A DNA stretch of 64,000 nt from Enterococcus sp. RIT-PI-f (GTDB lineage Bacteria > Bacillota > Bacilli > Lactobacillales > Enterococcaceae). Shown piece after piece: positions 28,030 to 37,366 of the stretch. Position 1 is the stretch's first letter; each line of letters opens with the position of its first letter. Location of the stretch: NCBI RefSeq assembly GCF_001297065.1, contig NZ_LHOX01000015.1:248001-312000 (forward strand), written 5' to 3'. The notes beneath the pieces are model-generated. The model did no database searches, was not told the origin of the DNA, and saw only the letters and a program-made list of their open reading frames with translations. Position numbers and translations under genes: made by a program.

Positions 28030-29853
28030 GTGGACTATTTAAAACGTTTGTTGGTCGGACGTCCTTTGAAATCTGCTGAAAATGATGATCAGAAATTGAC
28101 GAGAACAGCTGCCCTTGCGTTGTTATCTTCCGATGCGTTATCTTCGATCGCATACGGGACCGAGCAGATCGTGGTCGTGCTGGTCGCTTTATCAGCAGCT
28201 GCCATCTGGTATTCCTTACCAATCGCTGCATTTGTGATTATTTTATTGATTTCATTGACTTTATCGTACCGCCAAATCATCCATGCGTATCCTCACGGGG
28301 GCGGCGCCTATGTCGTAAGTAGTGAAAACCTGGGCAAAAATGCCGGCTTGATCGCAGGGGGCTCTTTGCTGATCGACTACATGTTGACAGTGGCTGTATC
28401 CGTCTCAGCGGGGGCAGAAGCCATCACCTCGGCGGTTCCAGCATTGTATGGCCATCAAGTAGGGATTTCGATCGTGATCGTCTTATTGATCATGATGATG
28501 AATCTTCGGGGATTGAGGGAATCCGCCTCGTTCTTGATGATCCCAGTGTATACCTTCATTGCCGTGATCACGATACTGATTGTCGTTGGTCTATTCAATA
28601 TCATCACAGGTGTCCAACCTTTAAATGCTACAGCGTTGCCTGGTGCTGTAATACCTGGCGTTTCTGTCGCATTGATCTTAAGAGCCTTTTCTTCCGGGTC
28701 GTCTTCGCTGACTGGTGTAGAGGCCATCAGTAATGCAGTCCCATTCTTTAAGAAACCACGGGCAAAAAATGCAGCAGCGACTTTAACGATCATGGCTGCC
28801 ATTTTAGGTTTCTTCTTTGTCGGTATCACATTTATCAACTACTGGTACGGCATTGTGCCGCAAACTGAAGTGACCGTCCTATCGCAAATCGGTGCCGCTG
28901 TTTTCGGACATGGCATCATGTATTATGTTTTACAATTTGCCACTGCCTTGATTTTGGCAGTCGCTGCCAATACCGGTTTCTCCGCTTTCCCAGTATTAGC
29001 ATTCAATTTGGCAAAAGATAAATATATGCCGCATATGTACCAAGACCGTGGGGATCGACTAGGCTATTCTAACGGGATCATTACTTTAGCGGCTGGTTCG
29101 ATCGTCCTATTGTTTATCTTTCAAGGATCAACAGAGCGTTTGATTCCCCTCTATTCGATTGGGGTCTTTATTCCTTTTGCACTGTCACAAACTGGGATGG
29201 TCGTGAAATGGAAAAATGAAGGCAAAGGCTGGTTCTTCAAGTCTTTGGCGAATATCGTGGGTGCCTTGATCTCCTATGCGATCATCGTGATCTTGTTCGT
29301 CTATCGACTAAATGATATTTGGCCATTCTTCATTATCATGCCGATCTTGCTGTTTATTTTTTACAAGATCCATGACCATTACAAGAATGTAGCAGAGCAA
29401 TTGCGTTTAGAAAAACAAGGGAAATTGCACGCCTATGAAGGCAATACGGTGATCGTATTGGTAGGGAATGTGACCCGCGTGAATGTTGGCGCCCTAAACT
29501 ATGCACAATCTATTGGGGATTATGTTGTTGCGATGCACGTCTCTTTGGATGAAGATGTCAAGAAAGAAAAAGAAATCCAACAAGAATTCAAGCAAAACTT
29601 TCCTGATGTGCGTCTATCGATCGTCCATTCTTCGTATCGCTCGATTGAAAATCCAATCATTCGCTATGTAGATTTGGTCAGCCGGAATGCGACCAAGCAC
29701 AATTATACGACAACGGTCATCATTCCTCAGTTTGTACCGAAACACCGCTGGCAAAATATTTTGCATAACCAGACGAGTCTGCGATTACGGTTTAGATTGT
29801 CATGGCGGGAAAATATTATTGTAAGTACGTATAGTTATCATTTGAAGAAATAA
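28030..29853 (+). CDS. kimA: KimA-like APC-superfamily potassium transporter
   Basis: A 607-residue protein with 12 membrane segments (about residues 35-440) and a cytosolic tail of about 150 residues, the same size and plan as Bacillus KimA (YdaO), a high-affinity potassium importer of the KUP/APC fold. Close motifs are RTAALALLSSDALSSIAYGTEQ, YPHGGGAYVVSSENLGKNAG and LRAFSSGSSSLTGVEAISNAVPFF. KimA activity is known to be inhibited by c-di-AMP. The start is GTG at 28030, 11 bases from AAGGAG; an ATG at 28025 is out of frame and ends after five codons, which may tune initiation. Another APC amino acid permease is the alternative. Confidence 0.82.
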   Translation: MDYLKRLLVGRPLKSAENDDQKLTRTAALALLSSDALSSIAYGTEQIVVVLVALSAAAIWYSLPIAAFVIILLISLTLSYRQIIHAYPHGGGAYVVSSENLGKNAGLIAGGSLLIDYMLTVAVSVSAGAEAITSAVPALYGHQVGISIVIVLLIMMMNLRGLRESASFLMIPVYTFIAVITILIVVGLFNIITGVQPLNATALPGAVIPGVSVALILRAFSSGSSSLTGVEAISNAVPFFKKPRAKNAAATLTIMAAILGFFFVGITFINYWYGIVPQTEVTVLSQIGAAVFGHGIMYYVLQFATALILAVAANTGFSAFPVLAFNLAKDKYMPHMYQDRGDRLGYSNGIITLAAGSIVLLFIFQGSTERLIPLYSIGVFIPFALSQTGMVVKWKNEGKGWFFKSLANIVGALISYAIIVILFVYRLNDIWPFFIIMPILLFIFYKIHDHYKNVAEQLRLEKQGKLHAYEGNTVIVLVGNVTRVNVGALNYAQSIGDYVVAMHVSLDEDVKKEKEIQQEFKQNFPDVRLSIVHSSYRSIENPIIRYVDLVSRNATKHNYTTTVIIPQFVPKHRWQNILHNQTSLRLRFRLSWRENIIVSTYSYHLKK

Positions 29854-29866
29854 CAAGATGAAACAA

Positions 29867-29907
29867 AGCCGCGAATGATCAGCACATATTGCTGGTCATT
29901 CGCGGCT
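29867..29907. terminator. Bidirectional terminator between convergent genes
   Basis: AGCCGCGAATGATCAGCA (29867-29884) pairs with TGCTGGTCATTCGCGGCT (29890-29907), with one G-T-like mismatch. Followed by CTTTT on the plus strand and by TTGTTTC on the minus strand. It serves both kimA and the ArsR-type gene. Confidence 0.85.
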
Positions 29908-29918
29908 CTTTTGATGCC

Positions 29919-30809
29919 TCAACTATAAAACATTTTTAGTTTGATATCTTGATCGTAATTGCCAAATCCTTTGCCAAAAAGGGTACAGCCGCCAATATGG
30001 GTGGCTGTTTCTTTGACTTCTAGTTTGAGATGCCAAGTATCTTCATATGCCGGAATATCTTTGATGGTGATGTTGGATAGCGGCTCTCCTTCCATATAGG
30101 TTCCGTGATCCATGATACGAATCGTTTTGAGCAGACCATATTGATTCAAGTTATCGGGATACCAATCTGGGGTAAACTTACCGCGAATATCGGCAAAATC
30201 CCCGGGACTCGTCCAAGTACCTAACTCCACACCATTCAAACTAAAAGTAATATCTGATGGCCAATTGTTATTAGAAAATGGAAACTCGGATGAGATCTCC
30301 ATCGAAATCTCCATCATTTCTAGTTTTTCTTCATTTGCTAGAAAGTTAGGGGACTGATATTCCACGAACCCTTTTGTAAACCACAAAATTCTTGCATCCA
30401 TTCTATTTGGATCCATGAAGTATTTAGGTTCGTCTACCGGTCCAACAAAGCCTGCTAAAGTTGCCAGCCCACATGTCGGTTCCACCGCATAATTTGTATA
30501 GTGTCCAATAGGAATCACGGTTTCCTTCGTATCAAAAGCGTTAAAGATTTTTTCAGGGAAGTTGATATCGATATGATCGACTCTTAAACTGGAAATCTTT
30601 TTTTGCCCAATTCGTTCTGTCTTGATAATGTTTGCTTCTTCCAATTTTTTGATATGCATAGTGATAATGGCACTGCTTAAGCCTAGAGCTTGAGCAATCT
30701 CTTTCACATTCATTTTGTTTTTGGCTAACATCTGGATAATTTTAATGCGCACACTGCTCGCTAAAGCTTCGTATACTGGCAATGCCTCCTGATTGATTTC
30801 TAATTGCAT
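29919..30809 (-). CDS. ArsR-family regulator with a long C-terminal sensor-like domain
   Basis: Residues 1-85 are an ArsR/SmtB winged helix (VYEALASSVRIKIIQMLAKN, then VKEIAQALGLSSAIITMHIKKLEEANI). No Cys-X-Cys metal motif is seen in it. The remaining 210 residues are unusual for the family: a Trp/Gly/Asp-rich, beta-looking region (DITFSLNGVELGTWTSPGDF, then KFTPDWYPDNLNQYG and the WHLKLEVKETATHIGGCTLFG end). The gene is divergent from the arabinan transporter operon, with repeated motifs in between, so it probably senses an arabinose-containing ligand or its phosphate. That is inference. RBS AGGAGGTGCG is ahead of the ATG. Confidence 0.75.
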   Translation of the reverse strand: MQLEINQEALPVYEALASSVRIKIIQMLAKNKMNVKEIAQALGLSSAIITMHIKKLEEANIIKTERIGQKKISSLRVDHIDINFPEKIFNAFDTKETVIPIGHYTNYAVEPTCGLATLAGFVGPVDEPKYFMDPNRMDARILWFTKGFVEYQSPNFLANEEKLEMMEISMEISSEFPFSNNNWPSDITFSLNGVELGTWTSPGDFADIRGKFTPDWYPDNLNQYGLLKTIRIMDHGTYMEGEPLSNITIKDIPAYEDTWHLKLEVKETATHIGGCTLFGKGFGNYDQDIKLKMFYS

Positions 30810-31176
30810 TTTCGCACCTCCTAGGAATCTAACACTCTTATTTACCTGAATGTTAACATATTTGCTAATATGTGTAAATAGACTTGGTTTTGTTTCTTTT
30901 AGTTAACATTTGTATTAATTAATATATAGATTAAGTTGATATAATTAATCAAAATATTGTTGACAGCGTTTACAGTGTAATGTATTATTTAGTTGTAAAT
31001 TGAAAGTGTTTGCAAACATAACTTCATTTAATTTGTTTAGGTAAATGTTTAGTTTAAGATTATTTGTTGATTGTCATCATTAGGATTGTTTTTTATCAAA
31101 GGTTTGTTCAAGGAAGTAGTAAATAATAAATAGATAAAAAAGTTATACTAAGTAAAAATCTGAGAGGATGTAAAAG
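30810..31176. promoter_or_regulatory. Control region of the arabinan transporter operon: promoter, cre sites, operator repeats
   Basis: No gene lies in these 367 AT-rich bases. TTGACA (30960-30965) and TATTAT (30983-30988), 17 bases apart, form a strong promoter. TGACAGCGTTTACA (30961-30974) overlaps the -35 box and matches 13 of 14 cre positions, so CcpA binding would block the polymerase. A second, weaker cre (12 of 14) is TGAAAGTGTTTGCA at 31001-31014. GTTAACAT occurs at 30852-30859 and 30902-30909, exactly 50 bp apart, each followed by a TTTG/ATTTG and an AATAT or AATTAAT tail; the first copy lies in a 7-bp dyad ACATATT-TGCT-AATATGT. These repeats are candidates for the ArsR-type operator. 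Confidence 0.65.
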
Positions 31177-32520
31177 ATGAATATCAAAAAAATGCTTGTT
31201 TCAGGTTCAGTATTAGGTTTATGTGGTTTGGTATTAGGTGCTTGTGGGAGTAGCAATAGCAACAGTAGTAGCAGTGGAAGCGACAGTAAAGAAATCACCT
31301 TTATGTTTCGGGGTGGTGAAGATGAGAAAAAAGCCTATGAAACTGCAATCAAACAATTCGAAGACGAGAATGATGTAAGCGTTAAAATTATAGCGACTGA
31401 TGCAGATCAATACGCAACAAAGCTGCAAGCAGCTATTTCCGGCGGAAATATGCCCGACGTCTTTTATATTGAACAAGGAAACTTGATGGCATATGTGGAC
31501 AACGGGGTATTACTTGATATTACGGATGAGATTGAAAACTCAGACTTTGATCTTTCAAATGTATGGGAATATGGTGTGAATAGTTATCGATATGATGGTG
31601 AAAAGGTAGGAACAGGTGCTTTGTATGGATTACCAAAAGATGTAGGTCCTTTTGCTTTAGGATACAACAAAGCCATGTTTGAAGAAGCCGGTATTGATTT
31701 GCCTGATATAGATACGCCTTACACGTGGGATGAATTTGTAGAGGTTTCTAAACAATTAACGAAAGACACAGACGGTGATGGAAAAGTTGATCAGTGGGCA
31801 ACTGGATTTAATGTGAACTGGAGTTTGCAAGCTTTTGCTTGGAGCAACGGAGCTGATTGGATCAATGAAGATAAAGACACGGTCACTGTTGATACACCTG
31901 AATTTGCTGAAGCGTTGCAATGGTTTGCTGATTTACAAAATGTCCATGAATTGACCCCGTCGATTTCTGATGCTCAAACATTAGATACTTATCAGAGATG
32001 GATGAATGGAGAGATTGCCTTCTTCCCTGTTGGACCTTGGGATATGAGTACCTATGCTGGCTTAGATTTTGAATACGATCTGATTCCATGGCCAGCAGGA
32101 TCGACCGGAGAATCTGCGACTTATGTTGGGTCTTTAGGTATTGGTGTAGCAAGTAAAACGGAGTATCCAGAAGAAGCAGTGAAACTTGTAGAATATTTAA
32201 GTGCTTCTGAAGAAGGACAACAGCAATTAGTCGATGCACAAATTCAAATTCCTAACTTGATCGATATGGCTGAAGAATGGGCATCCGATACTGAAAGTGT
32301 ACCAAATAACAAACAAGAATTTCTTGATATTGTGCAAGACTATGGCCGAGCAATGCCTGCTGCAACGACCTACAACGCTGAATGGTATGATGAATTCTTC
32401 ATTAATATTCAACCTGTTCTTGACGGTGATCAAACTGCGGCAGATTATGTAAAAGAAGTTCAGCCGAAGATGCAAGATAAGTTGGATGCAGCGATTCAGC
32501 AACAGGAAACAGCAAAATAG
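31177..32520 (+). CDS. CUT1 arabino-oligosaccharide-binding lipoprotein (predicted substrate)
   Basis: A family 1 extracellular solute-binding protein of 447 residues. The signal peptide ends at a lipobox (LVLGAC, Cys23), followed by a Ser/Asn/Gly linker and the mature domain ([20 protein letters not shown], then [22 protein letters not shown]). It captures oligosaccharides at the cell surface. The substrate is inferred from the arabinan-degrading genes in the same operon. It resembles the AraN-type proteins in role. No ATPase follows; the importer needs one from elsewhere. Confidence 0.88.
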   Translation: MNIKKMLVSGSVLGLCGLVLGACGSSNSNSSSSGSDSKEITFMFRGGEDEKKAYETAIKQFEDENDVSVKIIATDADQYATKLQAAISGGNMPDVFYIEQGNLMAYVDNGVLLDITDEIENSDFDLSNVWEYGVNSYRYDGEKVGTGALYGLPKDVGPFALGYNKAMFEEAGIDLPDIDTPYTWDEFVEVSKQLTKDTDGDGKVDQWATGFNVNWSLQAFAWSNGADWINEDKDTVTVDTPEFAEALQWFADLQNVHELTPSISDAQTLDTYQRWMNGEIAFFPVGPWDMSTYAGLDFEYDLIPWPAGSTGESATYVGSLGIGVASKTEYPEEAVKLVEYLSASEEGQQQLVDAQIQIPNLIDMAEEWASDTESVPNNKQEFLDIVQDYGRAMPAATTYNAEWYDEFFINIQPVLDGDQTAADYVKEVQPKMQDKLDAAIQQQETAK

Positions 32521-32528
32521 TTTTATAT

Positions 32529-32551
32529 GGGGTCACAAACATTGTGGCCCC
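32529..32551 (+). other. Stem-loop between binding protein and permease genes
   Basis: GGGGTCACAA (32529-32538) and TTGTGGCCCC (32542-32551) pair with a three-base loop and one mismatch, nine bases after the binding-protein stop, and ATTTTT follows. It probably works as a partial terminator or mRNA stabiliser, giving more binding protein than permease. Confidence 0.65.
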
Positions 32552-32576
32552 AAAGATTTTTATGGAGGGACGTTTA

Positions 32577-33494
32577 ATGGAACAAAAAGTAGGAATAAAA
32601 CAACGTAAAAAGAAAAGTAGTCTTTATGCCAAAGAACATCAAGTAGCATTTTTATTTGTACTATTTCCTGTGATTGGATTTATTCTATTTTCTTTAATTC
32701 CGTTAGTCTATTCGGGTTATGCAGCATTTACTGATTGGAATGGATTGGGACAAATGAATTTTGTGGGTTTTGAAAATTTTCAAAAGCTTTTTAGAGATGA
32801 GTATTTCTATAAAACGATGTTTAATACAGTCTTTTTAATGTTAGGTATACCAATAGGATTGCTTTTATCTTTTATGTTAGCATCAGCACTGAGTCGTGGG
32901 ATCAAAGGCACAACCATTTTTAGAACCATTTATTATATTCCAGTTATTTCTTCTTTGGCTGCTATCTCCATTCTATGGCAATGGGCTTATAATGGTGATT
33001 TTGGTTTAGTTAATCAAGTACTGGATATATTTGGTATTGATGGTCCGAACTGGCTTCAAAATCCTTCCACAGTAAAACCAGCAATTATCATCATGACGGT
33101 TTGGAAAGGATTAGGCTATTCAATGTTGCTCTATTTAGCAGCTATCCAAAGTGTACCCAAAACATTCTACGAGGCAGCAGAATTAGACGGTGCTTCCTCA
33201 TTTCAAAAATTTAGAAATATTACTTGGCCGATGGTCAAGCCAGTTACATTCTTTTTAGTTGTTACAAATATTATTGGTGGCTCGCAAATATTTACTGAAA
33301 TCAATATTATGACACCAACTGGCGGGCCACAGTATAGTAGTGCAACTGTAGTCTGGTATATTTGGCAGAAAGCCTTTAAGAATTGGCAGATGGGTTATGC
33401 AAGTAGTATGGCTTTAATTTTGGCTATTTTAGTCTTTGCAATCACAGCATTTCAATTCTATATGAATAATCGCTCAAGCTATACATTGGATTAG
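32577..33494 (+). CDS. CUT1 sugar ABC transporter permease 1 (MalF/AraP-like)
   Basis: A 305-residue membrane protein with six segments and the EAA loop (FYEAAELDGASSFQKFRNITWP, broken around residue 205), which docks to the ATPase. The N-terminus is basic and precedes VAFLFVLFPVIGFILFSLIP. The ATG at 32577 follows GGAGGGA at suitable spacing; an in-frame start at 32544 lies in the intergenic hairpin. It is part of the arabinan oligosaccharide importer. Confidence 0.9.
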   Translation: MEQKVGIKQRKKKSSLYAKEHQVAFLFVLFPVIGFILFSLIPLVYSGYAAFTDWNGLGQMNFVGFENFQKLFRDEYFYKTMFNTVFLMLGIPIGLLLSFMLASALSRGIKGTTIFRTIYYIPVISSLAAISILWQWAYNGDFGLVNQVLDIFGIDGPNWLQNPSTVKPAIIIMTVWKGLGYSMLLYLAAIQSVPKTFYEAAELDGASSFQKFRNITWPMVKPVTFFLVVTNIIGGSQIFTEINIMTPTGGPQYSSATVVWYIWQKAFKNWQMGYASSMALILAILVFAITAFQFYMNNRSSYTLD

Positions 33495-33505
33495 GAGGGG
33501 AAAAG

Positions 33506-34339
33506 ATGAAAAAAATTAAAGTAAGTCACGTACTGATCATTTTGATTCTATCCCTAGGGGCAATTATCATGGTCGGTCCGTTGTTGTGGATGATCTCAAC
33601 TTCATTTAAAGACAAGGCTGGGGTGTTTCAATTACCCCCTCAATGGATTCCAGATCCAATTCAATTTGATGCCTATAAACGACTAGTGGAGTTAGATACT
33701 TTATTTTCAGGTATAAAAAATACAGTGATTGTGTCACTTTCAGTGACTATCGTAGGTACTTTGACATCTAGTTTAGCAGCATTTTCATTTGCAAAACTTA
33801 GAATGCCACATAAAAATTTGCTTTTTCTAGTTCTCCTAGCTGCCTTAATGATTCCTTATCCAGCAGTGATGATTCCTCAATTTATGTTGTTTTCAAAAAT
33901 CGGTTGGGTAGATACGTTGCTTCCTTTGATCGTGCCCGGTATGTTTGGAAATATTACTATGATTTTCTTTTTAAGACAATACCTATCAAATATTCCAGAC
34001 TCAATCGTTGAGGCGGCGAAAATAGATGGAGCTGGTTATCTTCAAACATTCTTTCAATTGATTTTTCCGCTTATTCGCCCAGCAGTTGCCGCGCAGTTCA
34101 TTCTTTGGTTTATGGGCGCATGGAATGATTACTTAGCACCACTGATTTATTTAAATAGCCCCGAAAAACAAACACTGCAAGTTGTTATTGCCAACCTAAA
34201 TGCAGCTTATGCTATTCAGACTGATTATCCATTGATTATGGCAGCTTCAGTTATTTCTTTACTTCCGGTTTTGATTGTTTTTATCATTTTCCAGAAACAA
34301 ATTATCGAATCAGTAGCACTTTCAGGAATGAAAGGGTGA
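33506..34339 (+). CDS. CUT1 sugar ABC transporter permease 2 (MalG/AraQ-like)
   Basis: A 277-residue membrane protein of six segments with the EAA loop SIVEAAKIDGAGYLQTFFQLI and the usual ending (FIIFQKQIIESVALSGMKG). It pairs with the preceding permease. It starts 12 bases after that gene, with RBS AGGAGGGG. The two permeases and binding protein make a CUT1 importer that lacks an ATPase gene. Confidence 0.9.
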   Translation: MKKIKVSHVLIILILSLGAIIMVGPLLWMISTSFKDKAGVFQLPPQWIPDPIQFDAYKRLVELDTLFSGIKNTVIVSLSVTIVGTLTSSLAAFSFAKLRMPHKNLLFLVLLAALMIPYPAVMIPQFMLFSKIGWVDTLLPLIVPGMFGNITMIFFLRQYLSNIPDSIVEAAKIDGAGYLQTFFQLIFPLIRPAVAAQFILWFMGAWNDYLAPLIYLNSPEKQTLQVVIANLNAAYAIQTDYPLIMAASVISLLPVLIVFIIFQKQIIESVALSGMKG

Positions 34340-34343
34340 GGTC

Positions 34344-34952
34344 ATGTTTGAGAGAGCAATGAAATGGCTAAATGTGTTGGTCCTTTTGATAGAGTTAAAT
34401 ATACTTTGGCTACTAGGGTTGATACTAGGTTTGTTTTTTATCGGTCTTGTACCAAGTACATCGGCTATGATCAGATTATTCGAAAAGTCAGATTTGTTTA
34501 CGGGTTATTATTCATACGTTGGTGTTTTCAAACTGTATTGTCACTATTATGTAGAAACGATTAAGACCTGCAAATGGCGAGTTTTATTATTTCCGATAGT
34601 AGTTTCCACGATTTATTTGGAATTACTATTTATTCAGAAAGACCAAATGATGAGAGCGGTTTTCCAATGGCCGCTGCTTATCTTGCTAGCATATGTCCTT
34701 CTTGTTTTAATAAATAGCATTCTTATTGACGATCGAAGCACAGAGATATGGTGGAAAAAAGCAGTATTTGCACTAATGAGTCCCTTAGTCTTGATTGGAG
34801 AATCTATCATTTGCATTTTGCTTATTCTGACTTTTGCGATCATTAGCTTGGCGTATCATTGGTTTTTCTTTATAGCAATATCATTGTTTTTATATACCAC
34901 ATATAGGTGTCTATACAATGGTTATCAAAAGAAAGGGTTATTGAAAATATGA
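34344..34952 (+). CDS. yesL: YesL-family (DUF624) membrane protein
   Basis: A 202-residue protein with about five membrane segments (residues 9-40, 80-95, 105-125, 135-180), which fits the YesL family. YesL proteins are found next to CUT1 oligosaccharide importers and polysaccharide-degrading genes in Firmicutes, and their function is not known. It starts four bases after permease 2, and its stop overlaps the start of the GH43 gene (ATGA), so it is translated with them. A second copy of the family is at 60109-60738. Confidence 0.75.
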   Translation: MFERAMKWLNVLVLLIELNILWLLGLILGLFFIGLVPSTSAMIRLFEKSDLFTGYYSYVGVFKLYCHYYVETIKTCKWRVLLFPIVVSTIYLELLFIQKDQMMRAVFQWPLLILLAYVLLVLINSILIDDRSTEIWWKKAVFALMSPLVLIGESIICILLILTFAIISLAYHWFFFIAISLFLYTTYRCLYNGYQKKGLLKI

Positions 34953-36370
34953 TCAAAAAAATACTTCTTTCTTCTATTCCATTAATGCTGTTATTGGTTG
35001 GTTGTAAATCTGCATCGGTGGCACAAAAATTAGAGGATCCTGAGTTTGAGGATGTGAGTGTCCACGATCCTTCAATCATCAAGAGTGATGACATGTTTTA
35101 TATTATCGGTTCACATATGCAATTTGCACAATCAAAGGATCTAATGAAGTGGCAACAAATCTCAAATTCAGTATCCGACGATCAACTTTTCAAGGATATC
35201 CGTGCAGAATTAGCAGAAGATTTTTCTTATGCCCAAACAGATACACTTTGGGCAAGTGATATTCAACAATTTAAAAATGGTAAATTTTATCTGTATTATT
35301 GCTTATGCCAAGGGGCATCTCCATTATCTGTTATAGGTGTGGCGGTATCAGATAATGTTGATGGTCCATATGAAAAGATTGAATCATTTCTTTATTCGGG
35401 AACTTCACCCCAATTCGGAGAAGAATATAATGCCGCTATTCACCCTAATGCTATTGATCCCCATGTGTTTTACGACAATGATGATAAGCTCTGGATGGTA
35501 TACGGTTCCTATTCAGGTGGTATTTATATTTTGGAAATGGACGATGAAACAGGATTACCCAAAGATAGAGATACCTATGGTACCCATTTATTAGGTGGGA
35601 ATCACAGTAGGATCGAGGCACCGTATATTCAATACAATGATCAGACAGGATATTATTACTTGTTTACATCATTTGGTGGCTTAGATGCTGATGGCGGATA
35701 CAATGTTCGTGTAGCTCGATCCTTGAATCCAGATGGTCCATATGAAGATAGCGAAGGCCATATGATGAGTGATGTTAAAGGAAAATATGGTTCATTATTT
35801 GATGATGGAAGCATTCAAAATTTTGGACAAAAACTTATTGGAAACTTTGTTTATTCAGGTATTGAGGAAAGGAATGGATATATTTCTCCTGGGCATAATT
35901 CAACATATTTTGACGAAGAAACTGGACAATACTATATGATTTTCCATACGAGATTTCCAGACAATGGAGAGTATCATTCTGTTCGTGTCCATCAAATGTT
36001 TTTTACAGAAGCCGGTTGGCCAGTTATTGCCCCTTTACGTTATGCAGGAGAAGTCATTAACGATTACACTCCGGCCCAAGTAGTTGGCGATTATAGTGCG
36101 CTGATCTTTAATAAACTAATTTCTGATGAAGCAAGTACACCGCAGGCCATCAAGCTATCAAAAAATGGTCAAATTACAGGCGATCTTTCAGGTAACTGGA
36201 AAATCGCTGATGAGAACAGCCAATATGATGCTGAAGTCGAAATTTCTGAAGTTGTTTATAAAGGAAAATTTATCTCATGTTGGGATGAAAATCAGCATAA
36301 ACAAGTAATGACTTTTACGGGAACCTCAGAGTCAGGTATTCCATTATTTATTGTGAAGAATGAGGGATGA
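34949..36370 (+). CDS. Surface-anchored GH43 arabinanase (lipoprotein)
   Basis: It is the only secreted arabinan-cutting enzyme here. A signal peptide with lipobox LLVGC puts Cys19 on the membrane. GH43 catalytic residues are placed at Asp40 (HDPSII), Asp170 (AIDPHVFY) and Glu223 (RIEAPYIQ), in a five-bladed propeller of about 340 residues; a C-terminal domain of about 90 residues follows, as in AbnB-type endo-1,5-alpha-L-arabinanases. It would cut arabinan into oligosaccharides for the importer. The ATG at 34949 overlaps the YesL stop (ATGA), with AAAGG ahead; an upstream in-frame start at 34907 lies inside YesL. Exo-arabinanase activity is the alternative. Confidence 0.85.
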   Translation: MIKKILLSSIPLMLLLVGCKSASVAQKLEDPEFEDVSVHDPSIIKSDDMFYIIGSHMQFAQSKDLMKWQQISNSVSDDQLFKDIRAELAEDFSYAQTDTLWASDIQQFKNGKFYLYYCLCQGASPLSVIGVAVSDNVDGPYEKIESFLYSGTSPQFGEEYNAAIHPNAIDPHVFYDNDDKLWMVYGSYSGGIYILEMDDETGLPKDRDTYGTHLLGGNHSRIEAPYIQYNDQTGYYYLFTSFGGLDADGGYNVRVARSLNPDGPYEDSEGHMMSDVKGKYGSLFDDGSIQNFGQKLIGNFVYSGIEERNGYISPGHNSTYFDEETGQYYMIFHTRFPDNGEYHSVRVHQMFFTEAGWPVIAPLRYAGEVINDYTPAQVVGDYSALIFNKLISDEASTPQAIKLSKNGQITGDLSGNWKIADENSQYDAEVEISEVVYKGKFISCWDENQHKQVMTFTGTSESGIPLFIVKNEG

Positions 36371-36373
36371 CAC

Positions 36374-37366
36374 ATGTCGAAAATTAGTACAGAAAAAGAG
36401 CAATTGCAAAACCCAATCGTACATACACGTGCAGATCCGTGGGTATATTTACACACAGACGGTTTTTATTATTTTACAGGATCTGTCCCAGGATATCAGG
36501 CGATAGAGATACGTAGAGCAAAATCTCTAAATGAATTAGAGAATGGAGAAAAGAAAATCGTATGGTACGCACATGATGAAGGACCGTTAAGCCAATTGAT
36601 TTGGGCGCCTGAGATACATTTCATCCGCGATAGCTGGTATATCTATTTTGCCGCGAGTGATGACGCTGAGGTAAGGGATCAGAAGCATCATCATCGGATG
36701 TTCGTAATTGAAAATAATCACGTTGATCCTTTCAAGGGGGAATGGACTGAAAAAGGGCAAGTAGTGACTCAGTTTGAAAGTTTTAGTTTGGACGCAACGG
36801 TTTTCGAGCATCGAGATAAATTATACTATGTCTGGGCACAGCAAGATCCTCGCATACCGGGTAATTCAAATTTGTATATCTCAGAGATGGCTGATCCATG
36901 GACATTGAAAGGCAAGCAGACACTACTATCTATTCCGGAATATCCCTGGGAAAAAATTGGGTTTATGGTCAACGAAGGTCCTGCAGTGATTATTAGGAAT
37001 AATAAAGTCTTTATCACTTATTCCGGTAGTGCAACGGATGAAAACTATGCTATGGGGCTTCTTTGGGCAGAGGAAAATGCTGATCTGCTAAATGGTTTTT
37101 CTTGGCACAAAAACGTAGATCCAGTTTTCAAAACTTCTGAAAGAAATGCACAGTATGGACCTGGGCATAACTCATTCACTAAGAATAATGAGGGAGAAGA
37201 TGTGTTGATTTACCATGCTCGTCCAGAAAAAAATCAAACCGGTGATCCTTTAGCAAATCCGAATAGACATGCAATCGCTCAAGTTTTTACGTGGGATGAA
37301 GCAGGTTTCCCAGTTTTTGGTGAACCTGTACCAAACATTAAATCTGAGGAAAAGGTGATGGAATGA
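36374..37366 (+). CDS. Cytosolic GH43 arabinofuranosidase (GH43_26-like)
   Basis: A 330-residue enzyme without signal peptide. The propeller-fold catalytic triad is placed at Asp21 (RADPWVY), Asp140 (SLDATVF) and Glu201 (VNEGPAVI). The motif RADPW and the late [10 protein letters not shown] are typical of GH43 subfamily 26 exo-alpha-1,5-L-arabinofuranosidases. It would release arabinose from imported oligosaccharides. It starts three bases after the preceding GH43, and its stop overlaps the GH51 start, so the enzymes are made together. Confidence 0.82.
   Translation: MSKISTEKEQLQNPIVHTRADPWVYLHTDGFYYFTGSVPGYQAIEIRRAKSLNELENGEKKIVWYAHDEGPLSQLIWAPEIHFIRDSWYIYFAASDDAEVRDQKHHHRMFVIENNHVDPFKGEWTEKGQVVTQFESFSLDATVFEHRDKLYYVWAQQDPRIPGNSNLYISEMADPWTLKGKQTLLSIPEYPWEKIGFMVNEGPAVIIRNNKVFITYSGSATDENYAMGLLWAEENADLLNGFSWHKNVDPVFKTSERNAQYGPGHNSFTKNNEGEDVLIYHARPEKNQTGDPLANPNRHAIAQVFTWDEAGFPVFGEPVPNIKSEEKVME

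Noticed and set aside
34364-34564. Second small open frame overlapping YesL
   Set aside because: It is out of frame inside a clear membrane protein gene and lacks its own ribosome binding site.
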